From: Apodemus sylvaticus
Lineage: Eukaryota; Chordata; Mammalia; Rodentia; Muridae
Direction: 5' to 3'
DNA: 64,000 bases
NCBI RefSeq assembly: GCF_947179515.1
Contig: NC_067495.1
Location: forward strand, 141,063,702-141,127,701
Shown here: positions 44,159-56,475 of the stretch, piece after piece
How the letters are laid out: each line of letters begins with the position of its first letter
Numbering within the stretch: position 1 is the first letter of the stretch
The notes under the pieces: generated by a model
The model's input: the letters and a program-made list of their open reading frames with translations, nothing else
Told to the model about the DNA's origin: nothing
The model's database searches: none
Program-made: the position numbers and the translations under genes

Positions 44159-45615
44159 ACCAGGAGTAGAGAATAACACGCCCAGAAAGAAAAACTTTTA
44201 CATTTGTGAATATGCATAATCTCACATAAGTCTATACACAGCTTCATGAATGCAGAGTTCTCATTTACATATTTCAACACAAATTCAGTTGGGCCCAGCT
44301 TGTATGCATTCTCACAATTTCATACTCATGCACACACATCCATACTTTCTATATGAATATGGAGTAAAAGATCAAGCACCAGTGCAGAAAGAACTCATTC
44401 ATTCTGGATGAATAAGGAGCTCCAATCTCTATTGCATAGAAAAACCTTCCACCCTTTTAATGCTAAATGAATTAAACGCATGTTTATAAGAAAAAAGCTT
44501 TGTTCCTTTTAATAAGACTAAGCCTAACTTCTCCTTACCTCTCCTTACCAGGGAACCTGTTCTGTCCCCTGGTAAGGAGAAGTCTGACTGCTCCTTCTGC
44601 TTTCTGCAGAGTCTTCCTTTTTCCTCTTTTCCTCTGCATTCTGCACATTGCTTTCTTAGTTTTCTTATGTTAACTATACTTTCTAAATTATTCTATTCTG
44701 AATTCTCCTTCTAATCTTGTTCTCTTCTTACTAAGAACTTCTCCTCAGTTCAGTTCCTCTTTCAGCTCAGTTCTTTTTACCTCTGTTCCTCTCACCTAAG
44801 GTCCTCTGTTATGACTCTTCTCTTTGTCATCACCTATTAAACATCTTTCAGAATACAAGATCACATGTTACAAAGTTCATCACAAGTTCACACAAAAAGC
44901 CAAATCATAAATTAGAAGTTTACAACAAAGAATTTTACAAGCATATTAGGAGTAATTATCTAGCTAAACAGCTATCACCTGTCTTCGCTCTACAAGTTCA
45001 CCTAAGGTTTAAAACCATAACTAAGTTATAATTGAAGTTTTGTATAGATAAACCCATACAATATTTTCTCTTCTGTCCTAGAAAGTATAATAAATAGTTA
45101 CTTCCCTTTTTATTACTTTTGGTAAATTGTTTTACAACCTATTGGAATGTGCTCTGAGTAGGAGAATGTCTGATTGCCATCTAAGAGCAATTAAATTGTG
45201 ACACTTGGGAGACTGGCAGAGTTCTCATTGCAGTTTTGACATTCAGAAAAGAACCTAACAGCAGTCCTACTATAAAAGAGCTTAATAATCACAGATATAA
45301 TTCTGGGATTCTTATAGGATAATCATTAAAACTTAAGTCATCTATTTGTCTACATAGCATCACTATAAGTAAGTATATCTTTGTGAATCTGCAGAGATCT
45401 GCTCCAAAGGAGTACGCTATTACTTATTGATTATTATATATGTTTAATGATAACAGAAAAAGCATATAAATAGCAGGAATCTTTCCTGAAATTAGTCCCT
45501 CACAGCCTTATTTAATTAGGGCTCACCAGTCACAGATTATATAATAATCCAAAGCAGGCCTTTTCAGGATGATCACCTGCTAGTATATTAGCTTGCCCCA
45601 TTATGGCTCCTGACA
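44159..45615 (-). mobile_element. Possible class II ERV/LTR-derived region, unassigned
   Basis: The right edge reads, in the minus sense, TGTCAGGAGCCATAATGGGG, an LTR-like start. The body has a TATA-like ctataaaag (complement near 45270) and A/T-rich text. I see no retroviral coding domain. Whether it belongs with 40913-41260 is unclear, because the two LTR-like starts face each other. Confidence 0.35.
44540..44580. repeat. Perfect 14-bp inverted repeat with 13-base loop
   Basis: tctccttaccaggg (44540-44553) is the exact complement of ccctggtaaggaga (44567-44580). The left arm is preceded by a second copy of tctccttacc. Confidence 0.95.
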
Positions 45616-47653
45616 GTGTATTAAATAATTGAAGCAATACCGCAGTCTTTACTTAAGGTATGCATTTTCCTTGGGGAGGCGAATGAATGTCTATATAACT
45701 GCAGAGGACCAACCAAACCCCAAGAAAATAATTCCACCAAATCTAGCTTAATAAAACAATGAGTTAGAATTGACTACAGAAGTACAATTTAGGGATTATT
45801 TACTGGCATTTGGAAAACATTTGAAAGTTCAGACTAAAGAAGAAAATATCCTTCTTTGTCAATCATTAATTGCTTATCAATACTCAGAGATGGTTAGGGG
45901 TGGGATTTGGTGAGATCCTACTACATAGTAACTGCTAATCACCTATAGATCATAAAAGAGGATCAGGACTGCATAATCCTTTATCTCTACTGTAAACTGC
46001 TTGTATGTCTCAGGGAAGGGTGCTCTTTAAATGCCCTATCGCCCTTCATATTACATAATTGGGAAATCTGGTATGTGTCTTCTAGAAGTAACCACAGCTG
46101 CAGCTGCCAAGTACTACTCAGAAGACAGCATTTTGCAACAATTATGATAAGCACAAAGTTTTTCAGGGTGATTATAACACCATGAAAACTCAACATAGCT
46201 GTGGAACTAATATCAAAAGACAGCTTTGAAAGGTTAGAAGAAGAGTTCTTTTTTCTTTTTAAATTTCAGTACTTGTTTTCTGAAGCTTACTTTTTCATGC
46301 TACCAGCATGATGCATTCACAAAGTGTAATTATTAAAATGGCAATGTCAAAAATCAACAAAGAGAAAGAAAAAGCTTGCCTTACCTGTTTTAATATTCCC
46401 TAGAGTGAGCATAGACTATTCATCTGAATACTCAACTTCATGACATTTTCATATACATATATAAGGTATTTTGATCATATTCATTCCCAGTGATCTATTG
46501 TAACCTCCCCCTCCTTTTCTCTTTCACATATCTTAATTGGAATGTCTCCCTACCTACACAAAATTAACAATGTTAGCATAAGTGAAAGCATTTCATTAGG
46601 ACCTTTTTACTAAAATCATGACTCTAGAATTGTGTTTTTACATACTTGTGACAGTTCAGTTCACTTTGCATCTTTTTCTGGATGAATTTTTAAACCATAA
46701 TTATATTAGTTTTGAGACCATGATATACTTCATTGTATGTATGGTATTTCATGTCATGCCTAATCATGAGAAACTACATTTTACAAGAATACCACCCCGT
46801 TTTGTGGTCAGAGGGTCACTGGGCTCCTGAGTAGAAAAAGTAACATCATAGGTAGTATGGGCTGATGAATGACTCATTATTGTTAATGAAGAACATACCA
46901 AGGGAGCAAGAACTGAAGGCGAGTTGAGAACATAATTGGAAGTTGCTAAATCAAAACTATATCAGGGAAACAAGTAAAAAAAAAATTATTGGACACACTA
47001 GGCGGGGCTATAACATTTACCTAGACACTGTAAAATGGTGAACACATAGTGGTACTATGCCAGTCACCGCATAGGGGCCACCCATGTGAAACTCAGTGTT
47101 TATGTTATAAATATATGGAGTGCAACCTACTGTCTATGGTGTTCTAACTGGTTAGCCTCTTGTTTGTGCAGACTACTCAAGTCCTTCTAGATCTAAACAC
47201 ACTATCTCCTACACAGAAAGGGATCTTGAGCTGACAACAATGTTCACCTTTCTAAGACCTGATTTCTAAAGTAGCTGCTTCCTTTAGGTGACTAGTCTGG
47301 TGGGTTCCTTATAAATATAGACAGTGCATTTTCTTACCACACTATAATAATGTCTTTTCAACTTTATTTTTATTTTTATTTTAAATTTCATATCTGAGTC
47401 CTCTGTCCTGCCCAGCATAGGCCTTGGAGACAGTGGGTGTGAAGGCATGGAGAAGATTCTTTTCTTCCCCAGTGTCCTCCATTTATAACAAAATTGGAAC
47501 TGACAAAAGAATACCACATGCTCAGACTTCATTGCTGGAACAGCAACAATATGAAAGATTTAGTCAGAAATCTTTCTCTAAAATTTATCAGTCTTGAAAA
47601 ATGCCAATACAGAAATTAAAAGAACAATAAAAACCTCAAGGAATTCAAGAAAT
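45616..47653. other. Unassigned AT-rich stretch, about 2 kb
   Basis: No repeat family or gene recognised. Open frames of about 70 residues (for example 46618-46830, hydrophobic) lack supporting features and are probably chance. Confidence 0.5.
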
Positions 47654-47664
47654 TACACACACAC

Positions 47665-47737
<73 letters not shown>

Positions 47738-47738
47738 C
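47654..47738. repeat. Compound (AC)n(AT)n microsatellite
   Basis: An AC run (47654-47678) passes into an almost perfect AT run to about 47733, ending in acatac. Confidence 0.95.
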
Positions 47739-47754
47739 AATTATTAAAATACAA

Positions 47755-48620
47755 AATACACTGAAACACAAACATTACCCACAAGTAGCTCATTTTGCAA
47801 TAATAACATTAGGTAATAATGGCTTCAATTTTTCAGTTAAAATAAGGAAACACAAATACATGTATCTTTTATCTAACAAAAGCACGTCTTAGTTTTAAAA
47901 ACAGGCACTGCTTTAGAGAAAAAGGATGAATAAAAGTACTCTGATCAAATGAAACAAGGAATCAAGAAGGCATAGCTGTCTAAATATCTGACAATAGATT
48001 TCAAATTAAAACTAATCAGAAGAGATAAAGAAGGACACTATTCTATTCAAGGGGAAATACTATTAAAAAGATAATACACCATAAAATGTATATAAAAAAC
48101 TGAAGAGCATCTTATTTCATTAAAAAATCTAGGGTTGGAATTAAGTACACATATTATCAACAACCTTATAATAAAAGGTGAGTGAGTTTAATACTTCACT
48201 TTCTGCAACAAATAGGTTATCTGTGTAAAAAGAAAACAACCAACCAACCAAACAAACAATAACATCAGAATTAGTCAACAGCATAATACATTAAATAGAT
48301 TTAACAATATCTACATAATATTCTGTCCAAACACAAACAGATGAACATTCTTCTCAGTAGCACATGGAAACTTTTCTAAAACAACCCACACTCAGGGACA
48401 TAAAAACACTCTAATAAATATTCAAACTCATGGTGATTAAACAACTCTCTATGACAGGACATATGTTTCAAAGAAGAACATAAGAATGACATTAAAAACA
48501 ACGACAAAAATACTTTAGGAATTAAATAAAAATGTCTGAGAAACATTGGAAGTAGTTATAGGAGGAGAATTTACAACTTGACATTTGAGAAGTGGTATGG
48601 AAACTTGCTACATTGGAAAC
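47755..48620 (+). mobile_element. Ancient L1 ORF2 (endonuclease part), forward strand
   Basis: Very diverged text retains the order of L1 endonuclease words: gagataaagaaggacacta near 48022, then acattcttctcagtagcaca at about 48345 (FFSSAHGT codons), and an acataaaaacac block. No frame is open. The microsatellite 47654-47738 may sit within the same element. Confidence 0.55.
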
Positions 48621-48929
48621 TTCCTGAAATATATAAAGGCAAACTAAATGAAATCTCCAAATAATGGAAAAAAGTAATCCCAACTGGTCATCTCTTGTCA
48701 CAGAACAATGCTTTTAGGTCTGGGATTGAGTGTCTTTCAAATGAGTTGTTGGTTAAAAACATCATCAAAATCCCCCCAAATCCAAGCTGGTGACAAATGT
48801 TTCCAAATAGTACCTCTCCACAAAATGAAGGTGGAGCCTCATTGCTGATGTCAGCACTCACACAATCCACTGAACATGAAGTAGAGCTAGTGCTTACACG
48901 GGGCCTTCACCCCTATGTTCTAGCCTCTT
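48621..48929. other. Unassigned stretch between L1 pieces
   Basis: Nothing identified with confidence; it could be more of the old L1. Confidence 0.4.
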
Positions 48930-49950
48930 TGTTGTGAGAAGATACTTGCAGGACACTAACAAAGAAATGTAAACACCAACCCAACTGTTAAACAACCTGT
49001 CCTGCCTGCAAAATGTGCTATTGAAAATATGGTGGTATAGAACTTGTGAAATAATTCGCAATGTCTGATTTGGTGTAAGGCATACTCCACAAGAAGGAAC
49101 CCATGCCAGACATTATTGGGTGATCAACAACCAGAAAGTACTAGATAGTACACAGACTTAGGGTAAAACCAACTACTGGCCTATAAAAAAGAATAACAAT
49201 AAAATGACTCCTATATACTCATAATCTGCTTTATTCATAGACCTGTGCCTTACTCAGTCTTCATTAGAGAAGATTCTCCTGAAGCAAAAAGAAACAGTTG
49301 CAGAGATCCACAACCAGACATCATGCACAGAGAGGGAGATAGGGAGATGAGGAGGGAGAGGGACAGAGGGATAGGGAGAGGGAGAGGGAGAGGGAAAGAT
49401 CATTCGAAACACACAGGCTGTATAATGGAGACCATTAAATCCCTCCTCTCAGAACTCAGGGAAGAAAAGTCAGAAAACTTGTAAGAGCTAAAGGGAATGG
49501 TGGACACCAGGAGAATAGACCCTCTGAAATAACTAAGCAAGACTTATGAACTCACAGACACTGAAGCAACATAAACAGGGCCAGGTCCAACATGGAACTG
49601 TACCTAGTTTTCTATATATGTATGTATATTATAACTTTTATGGGACTCCTGAATTTCTGAATAAGTATACTTCTGATTCTTGTGCCTTCTTCTGGGTGTT
49701 GTTTCCTTTTGTTGGATTGCCTTGACCAAATAGGGTGTGATATTTTTGTTTTATCTATTATATTTTATTTTGTTATGTTTTGCTGTTATTTCTTAGGTAC
49801 CTGTTGTTTTCTAATGAAAAATAGAAATGGAGAGTATCTGGATGGGAAATGAGGTGGGGAGAAATTGAGGAGTACAGGCAGGGGAACTTGTAATCAGGAT
49901 ATACTGTGTGAGAAAAAAATCTTTTCAATAAAAAAACATAAAGAGCAAAA
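48930..49950 (+). mobile_element. Lx-type L1 3' UTR
   Basis: In order: the tgtcctgcctgcaaaatgtg block, the catagacctgtgccttactc block, cagagatccacaaccagaca, the gacttatgaactcacagaca block and tgttggattgccttgaccaa. The end is taatcaggatatactgtgtg and a CAATAAAAAAAC tail. This is the known layout of the old rodent Lx 3' UTR. Confidence 0.75.
49329..49397 (+). repeat. (GGGAGA)n simple repeat within the Lx 3' UTR
   Basis: A purine run of gggaga-like hexamers with a few interruptions. Confidence 0.88.
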
Positions 49951-50374
49951 ATAAATGGCTTAATTGTGCAAATCAAAAAGCTTTAAAACAAGGACAAGCT
50001 AAATCCTCATGCATACTACATGAAGTGATAATAAATATCAGAATACAAATCAATGACATAGAACAAACAAAAGAGAAAATATGTGGAATTAATAAATCTA
50101 AAAGTTGATTCTTTGAGAAGATAAAACTGATAGAGCATTGGGAAAACTGAGAAAAATAAAGAGTACACAAATTAAAAACTAAAAATAGATTGAGAAACAT
50201 TAGAAAAAATATCAGAGAAATTCAGTATATTATAAGGAATATTTTAAAAATCCATACTCCAGGAAGCTACAAAATCTAAAGGAAAATGGTTTCTAGATTC
50301 AGTGAAACCACCAAAATTAAACCAACAACATAAACAGACTCATAAAAAAAAATACAAAACTGATAGAGCAATAA

Positions 50375-50386
50375 AAAGTCTTTCAG
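50375..50386. repeat. Target-site duplication of the full-length L1, left copy
   Basis: aaagtctttcag matches aaagtcttccag at 60516-60527 with one change. Confidence 0.82.
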
Positions 50387-50759
50387 TGTTCTACCCTTCC
50401 CTCCACCACCTATCCTGTTCCTTCCAATGTGGTAGACACGTGACAGTTCTGCCACAAGGAAACCACCATTTTCTGATACTTTCTAGTGATCCAGCAGCAG
50501 TGAGGCATTCGAAATCCAGCCATCTGCAGGGCATTCGACCCTTGCCAGTCTGCCACAGGGAAGATCCCTGTCACCTGGTACTTCCTGGAGAACCAGCTGT
50601 ATGCAGGGCATTTGAGAGAAAGGTAATCTCAAGAGTATAGATACACAGGCCTGCAGGACAGAGAAGTCACAGTCAGAGACTGCAAGAGCTGCTAATACCT
50701 GAGATAACTAGATGATCAAAGACAAACGCAAGATCATTACCAATAGAAACCAAGGCAAC
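50387..50759 (+). promoter_or_regulatory. L1 5' UTR of the full-length element
   Basis: A 373-base GC-richer leader precedes the ORF1 ATG. Similar phrases recur about 100 bases apart (tctgccaca at 50449 and 50549; gcattcga at about 50507 and 50531), suggesting short diverged promoter repeats. Confidence 0.6.
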
Positions 50760-51960
50760 ATGGCACCATCAGAACCCAGTTCTCCCACAATAGCAAATCC
50801 AAGAAACTCTATCACCTCATAAAAGCAAGAGCTGGATTTAAATTCAGATCTCATGATGCTGTTAGAAGACTTCAAGAAGGACATAAATAACTCCCTTAAA
50901 GAAATACAGGAGAACATAGGTCAATGGGTAGAAGCCCTTAAAGAGGAAACCCAAAAATCCCTTTAAAAAATACAGGAGAATGTGGGTCCACACGTAGAAG
51001 CCCTTAAAGAGAAATCACAAAAAAATCCCTAAAAGAAACACAGGAGAACACGGGTCAACAGATAGAAGCCCTTAAAGAGGAAACACAAAAATCCCTTAAA
51101 GAATTTCAGGAAAACACAAACAAACAAGTGAAGGAACTGAACAAAACTATCCAGGATATAGAAATGGAAGTAGAAACAATGAAGAACTCACAAAGTGAGA
51201 CATCTCTGGAGATAGAAAACCTTGGAAAGAATCCAGGAATCATAGATGAAAGAAGCATCAACAACAGAATACAAGAGATAGAAGAAAGAATCTCAGATGC
51301 TGAAGATTCCATAGAAAATATTAATACACAGTCAAAGAAAATGAAAAATGCAAAAAGCTTGTAACCAAAAACATCCAGGAAATCCAGGACCCAATGAGAA
51401 GACCAATCCTAAAGAATATAGGTATAGAAGACAGCAAAGATTTACATCTGAAAGGGCCAATAAATATCTTCAACAAAATTATAGAAGAAAACTTCCCTAA
51501 CCTATTGAAAGAGATGCCCATGAACATATAAGAAGCCTACAGAACATCAAACTGGCTGGACCAGAACAGAAATTCATCCCACCACATAATGATCAAAATA
51601 CCAAATGTACTAAACAAAGAAAGAATATTAAAAGCAGTAAGGGAAAATGGTCAAGTAACATATAAAGGCAGACCTATCAGAATTATACCAGACTTCTCTC
51701 CAGAAACTATGAAAGGTAGAAGATCCTGTGCAGATGTCATATAGACCCTAAGAGGATATAAATGTCAACCCAGACTACTATACCCAGCAAAACTTTCAAT
51801 TACCAAAGACAGAGAAAAGAAGACATTCAATGACAAAAGCAAATTTACACAATATTTTTCCACAAATTCAGCTCTACAAAGGGTAATGGGTGGAAAATAC
51901 CAACACAAGGTAAGAAATCACACCTTAGAAAAAGCAATAATCTTTCAACAAACCCAATAG
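50760..51960 (+). pseudogene. L1 ORF1 (RNA-binding chaperone), broken
   Basis: It starts ATGGCACCATCAGAACCC (MAPSEPS). A stop at about codon 20 and others follow. The coiled coil contains a tandem 66-base repeat (EALKEETQKSL-type, copies at 50931, 50997 and 51065). A further open part, 51128-51364, has NNRIQEIEERISDAEDSIE. The RRM and C-terminal domains are readable to RLLYPAKLSITK (about 51780) and end at a TAG at 51958. The normal protein trimerises and binds L1 RNA; this copy cannot be translated whole. Confidence 0.85.
50905..51110 (+). repeat. 66-bp tandem repeat in ORF1 coiled coil
   Basis: The anchor gaagccctta recurs at 50931, 50997 and 51065 (spacings 66 and 68). Variable numbers of 66-base repeats at this place are known in mouse L1 ORF1. 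The 68-base spacing adds a frameshift here. Confidence 0.88.
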
Positions 51961-53588
51961 AAGATAGCTACAGAATAGAGACAGAATTTCATGTTTAACA
52001 AAGAAGATAATAGGAAGCAACAAACAGTTTTCCTTAATATCTCTTAATATCTTAGCATCAATGGTCTCATTTCCTCAATAAAAAGACATAGACTAATGGA
52101 CTGGAATCTTAAAAAGGATCCCACATTTTGTAGCATACAAGTAACCCTCCTTAGTGACAAAGGCAGTCACTACTTCAGAGTCAAAGTTTGGAAAATTTTT
52201 TTTCAGTTTTCCAAGCAAAAGCTCCCAAGAAACAAGCTAGAGTGGCCATTCTTATAGCAGATAAAAATTGATTTCCAACCAAAAGTTGTCAAAAAAGATA
52301 AGGAGGGACACTTTCTACTGGTCAGAGGAAAAGTCTACCAAGATGAACTCTCAACACTGAACATCTATGCTCCAAATGCAAAGGCACCCACATTCATAAA
52401 AGAAATTTTACTAAAGATCAAAGCACACATTGCACCCCATGCAATAATAGTGGGAGACTTCAACATCCCACTCTCAACAATGGACAAATCATGGAAACAG
52501 AAACTAAACAGAGACACAGTGAAACTAACTGAAGATATGGACCAAATGGATCTAACAGATATTTATGGAACCTCCCACCCTAAAGCAAAAGAATATACCT
52601 TCTTGTCAGGACTTCATGGCAACTTCTTCAAAACTGACTATATAAATAGTCACAAAACAGGCTTCAACAGATACAGAAATATTGAAATTATTCAATGCAT
52701 CTTATCGGATCACCACAGCCTAAGGCTAGTCTTAAGCTCAAAAGAAAAACAATGGAAAACACATATACACTTGGACTTTGAACAATGTTCTCCTCAATGA
52801 TAGCTTGGTCAAGGAAGAAATAAAGAAATTAAAGACTTTTTAGAATTCAATGAAAATGAAGACACATCATACCAAAACTTATGGGACACAATGAAAGCAG
52901 TTCTAAGAAGAAATTTCATAGCTCTGAGTGCCTCCAAAAAGAATATGGAGAGAGCTTACACTAACAGCTTGACAGAACACTTGAAACCTCTAGAACAAAT
53001 ACACCCAAGAGGAGTAGACAGTGGCAAACAATCAAACTCAGGGCTGAAATCAACCAAACAGAAACAAAAATACCTATACAAAGAATCAACAAAACCAGGA
53101 GCTATTTCTTTGAGAAAATCAACATAATAGATAAACCCTAAGCCAGACTAACCAGAGGGCACAGAGGCACTACTCAAAATAATAAAATTATTAATGAGAA
53201 GGGAGACATAACAGCAGAAACTGTGGAAATTCAAAAAATCATCCAATCTTATAAGAGCTCATACTAAACAAATTTTGAAAATCTGGATGAAATGGACAAC
53301 TTTCTAGATACATACCAGCTGCCAAAGTTAAAACAGGATCAGACAAGCCCTCTAAATATTCTCATAAGTCCTGTAGAAATAGAAGCAGTCATTAATAGTC
53401 TTCCGTCAAAAAACAAAAAAATGTCCAGGACCAGATAGTTTAGCAGGAAATTCTATCAGATCTTCAAAGAAGAGCTAATACCGACACTCTTCAAACTATT
53501 CTATGAAATAGAAACTCAGGGAACACTATCCAACTCATTCTATGAAGCCATGATAAAGCTAATTCCTCAAACCAAACAGAGACCAAAC

Positions 53589-53605
53589 AAGGAAAGAGAA
53601 CTTCA
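53589..53605. repeat. Target-site duplication (17 bp), left copy
   Basis: aaggaaagagaacttca is identical to 57523-57539 and brackets the nested composite insertion. Confidence 0.95.
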
Positions 53606-54373
53606 TTGCATACAGGGGAATCCTCTGGGTATATGCCCAGGAGTGGTATAGCTGGGTCTTCTGGAAGTGTCATGCCCAGTTTTCAGAGGACTCGCCAGAA
53701 TGATTTCCAGAGTGGTTGTACCATCTTATACTCCCACCAGCAGTGGAGCAGTGTTCCTCTTTCCCCACAACCCTGCCAATACCTGCTGTCTCCTGATTTT
53801 TTAACCTTACCCATTCTGACTGGTGTGAGGTGAAATCTCAGAGTTGTTTTGATTTGCATTTCCCTAATGACTAATGATGTTGAGCATTTCTTAAGGTGCT
53901 TCTTGGCCATTTGAATTTCTTCAGGCAGAAATTCTTTGTTTAGCTCTGTACCCCATTTTTAATAGGGTTATTTGGTTCCTTGGGGTCTAACTTCTTGAGT
54001 TCTTTGTATATATTGGATATTAGCCCTCTATCGGAAGAAGGGTTGGTGAAGATCTTTTCCCAATTTGTTGGTTGTCCTTTTGTCCTTTTGATAGTGTCCT
54101 TTGCCTCACAAAAACTTTCTAATTTTATGAGGTCCCATTTGTCAATTCTTGATCTTAGAGCTTAAGCTATTGGCATTCTATTCAGGAACTCTTCCCCTGT
54201 GCCCATATCCTCAAGCGTCTTCCCCAGTTTCTTTTCTATTCGGTTCAGTGTGTCTGATTTTATGTGGAGGTTCTTGATCCACTTCGAGTTGAGCTTAGTA
54301 CAAGGAGATAAGGATGGATCGATTCATATTTTTCTGCATGCTGACTTCCAGTTGGACTAGCACCATTTGTTGA

Positions 54374-54615
54374 TGTTCATTGCAGCCTTATTAATAATAG
54401 CCAGAGCCTGGAAGTAACCCAGATGTCCCTCAATGGAGGAATGGATACAGAAAATGTGCTATATTTGCACAACGGAATACTACTCAGCAATTAAAAACAA
54501 TGAATTCATGAAATTTTTAAGCAAATGGTTGGCACTGGAAAATAACTTCCTAAGTGAGGTAACCCAATCACAAAAGAATACACATGGAATGCATTCACTG
54601 ATAAGTGGATATTAA
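54374..54615 (+). pseudogene. L1 ORF2 C-terminal tail
   Basis: It begins at the FIAALLIIARAWK codons, passes MEEWIQKMCYICTTEYYSAIKNNEF and ends LISGY at about 54613. Without the upstream domains it has no function. A 3' UTR follows to 54752, where the nested L1 begins. Confidence 0.84.
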
Positions 54616-55114
54616 ATAGCCCAGAAGCCCAGAATACCCAAGACACAATTAGCATATCAAATGACTCCCCATGAAGAAGGAAGGAGGGGGCCTGGATCCT
54701 GGATAGACTTGATCCAGCATTGTAGGGGAGTACCAGGACAAAGAAAAGGGAAAGGTCTTCTTCCATTTCCTTCTTCAGAATCTTGAAGTTCTTGTCATAC
54801 AGATCTTTCACATGTTTGGTAAGAGTCACCCCAAGATACTTTATACTGTTTGTGGCTATTGTGAAGGGGGTCATTTCCCTAATTTCTTTCTCAGCCTGCT
54901 TATCCTTTGAGTATAGGAAGGCCACTGATTTGCTTGAGTTGATTTTATAACCTGCCACTTTGCTGAAGTTGTTTATCAGCTGTAGGAGTTCTCTAGTGGA
55001 GTTTTTTTGGGTCACTTAGGTAGACTATCATGCCATCTGCAAATAATGATAGTTTGAATTCTTCCTTTCCAATTTGTATCCCTTTGACCTCCTTATGTTG
55101 TCGAATTGCCCGAG

Positions 55115-55945
55115 CTAGTACCTCAAGTAGAATATTGAAAAGATAAGGAGAGAGGGGCAGCCCTGTCTAGTCCCTGATTTTAGTGGGGTTGCTTCAAGTT
55201 TCTCTCCATTTAGTTTGATGCTGGCTACCAGTTTGCTGTATATTGCTTTTACTATGTTTAGGTATGGGCCTTGAATTCCTGTTCTTTCCAAGACTTTAAG
55301 CCTGAAAGGATGCTGAATTTTGTCAAATGTTTTTTCAGCATCCAATGAAATGACCATGTGGTTTTTTTCTTTGAGTTTGTTTATGTAGTGGATTGCATTG
55401 ATGGATTTCCATATATTGAACCAACCCTGCATTCCCGGGATAAAGCCTACTTGATCATGGTGGATGATCGTTTTGATGTGTTCTTGGATTTGGTTGTCAA
55501 GAATTTTATTGAGTATTTTTGCATCGATGTTTATAAGGGAAATTGGTCTGAAGTTCTCTTTCTTTGTTGGATCTTTGTGTGGTTTTGGTATCAGCGTAAT
55601 TGTGGCTTCATAAAAGGAATTGGGTAGTGTTCCTTCTGTTTCTATTTTGTGGAATAATTTGTAGAGTATTGGTGTTAACTCTTCTTTGAAGGTCTGATAG
55701 AATTGTGCACTGAAACCATCTGGTCCTGTGCTTTTTTTTTTGGTTGGAAGACTTTCCATGACTCTTTCTGTTTCTTTAGGCATTATGAGATTGTTTAGAT
55801 GATCTATTTGGTCCTGATTTAATTTTGGTATTTGGTATCTGTCAAGGAAATTGTACATTTCCTCCAGATTCTCCAGTTGTGTTGAGTACAGGCTCTTGTA
55901 GTAGGATCTGATGATTTTTTGGATTTCCTCAGTATCCCTTTTCAT
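55115..55945 (-). pseudogene. L1 ORF2 RT domain, longest open stretch in the window's L1s
   Basis: 276 residues without a stop: STGPDGFSAQFYQTFKEEL, KPHKDPTKKENFRPISLINID, VGFIPGMQGWFNIWKS, VISLDAEKTFDKIQHPF and SGTRQGCP. These are the RT fingers and palm up to just before the FADD box, which is in another frame near 55030. Only the RT core is intact; endonuclease is absent through truncation. Confidence 0.88.
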
Positions 55946-56475
55946 TTCTAAGTTTGTTAATTTGGATACTTTATCTGTGCCCTTTGGTCAGTCTGGCTAA
56001 GGGTTTATCTATCTTGTTGATTTTCTCAAAGAACCAGCTCCTGGTTTTGTTGATTCTTTGTACGGTTCTCTTTGTTTCTACTTGATTGATTTCAGCCCTG
56101 AGTTTGATGATTTCCTGCCTTCTACTCCTCCTGGGTGAAATAGCTTCTTTTTGTTCCAGGGCTTTCAGGTGTGTCATTAAGCTGGTAATGTATGCTCTCT
56201 CCATTTTCTTTTTGGAGGCACTCAGGGCTATGAGTCTGGGGGAATCAGTATCCCTGAACTCAAGCAATACTACAGAGCAATAGTGTTAAAAACTGCATGG
56301 TATTGGTACAGTGACAGGCAGGAGGATCAATGGAACAGGATTGAAGATCCAGAAATGAACTCACACACCTATGGCCACTTGATCCTGGACAAAGAGGCTG
56401 AAAACATCCAATGGAAAAAAAGATAGCCTTTTCAACAAATGGTGCTGGTTCAACTGGAGGTCAGCATGCAGAAGA

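Noticed and set aside
46618..46830. 70-residue hydrophobic open frame
   Set aside because: No start context, signal or homology I can support; length expected by chance in AT-rich DNA.
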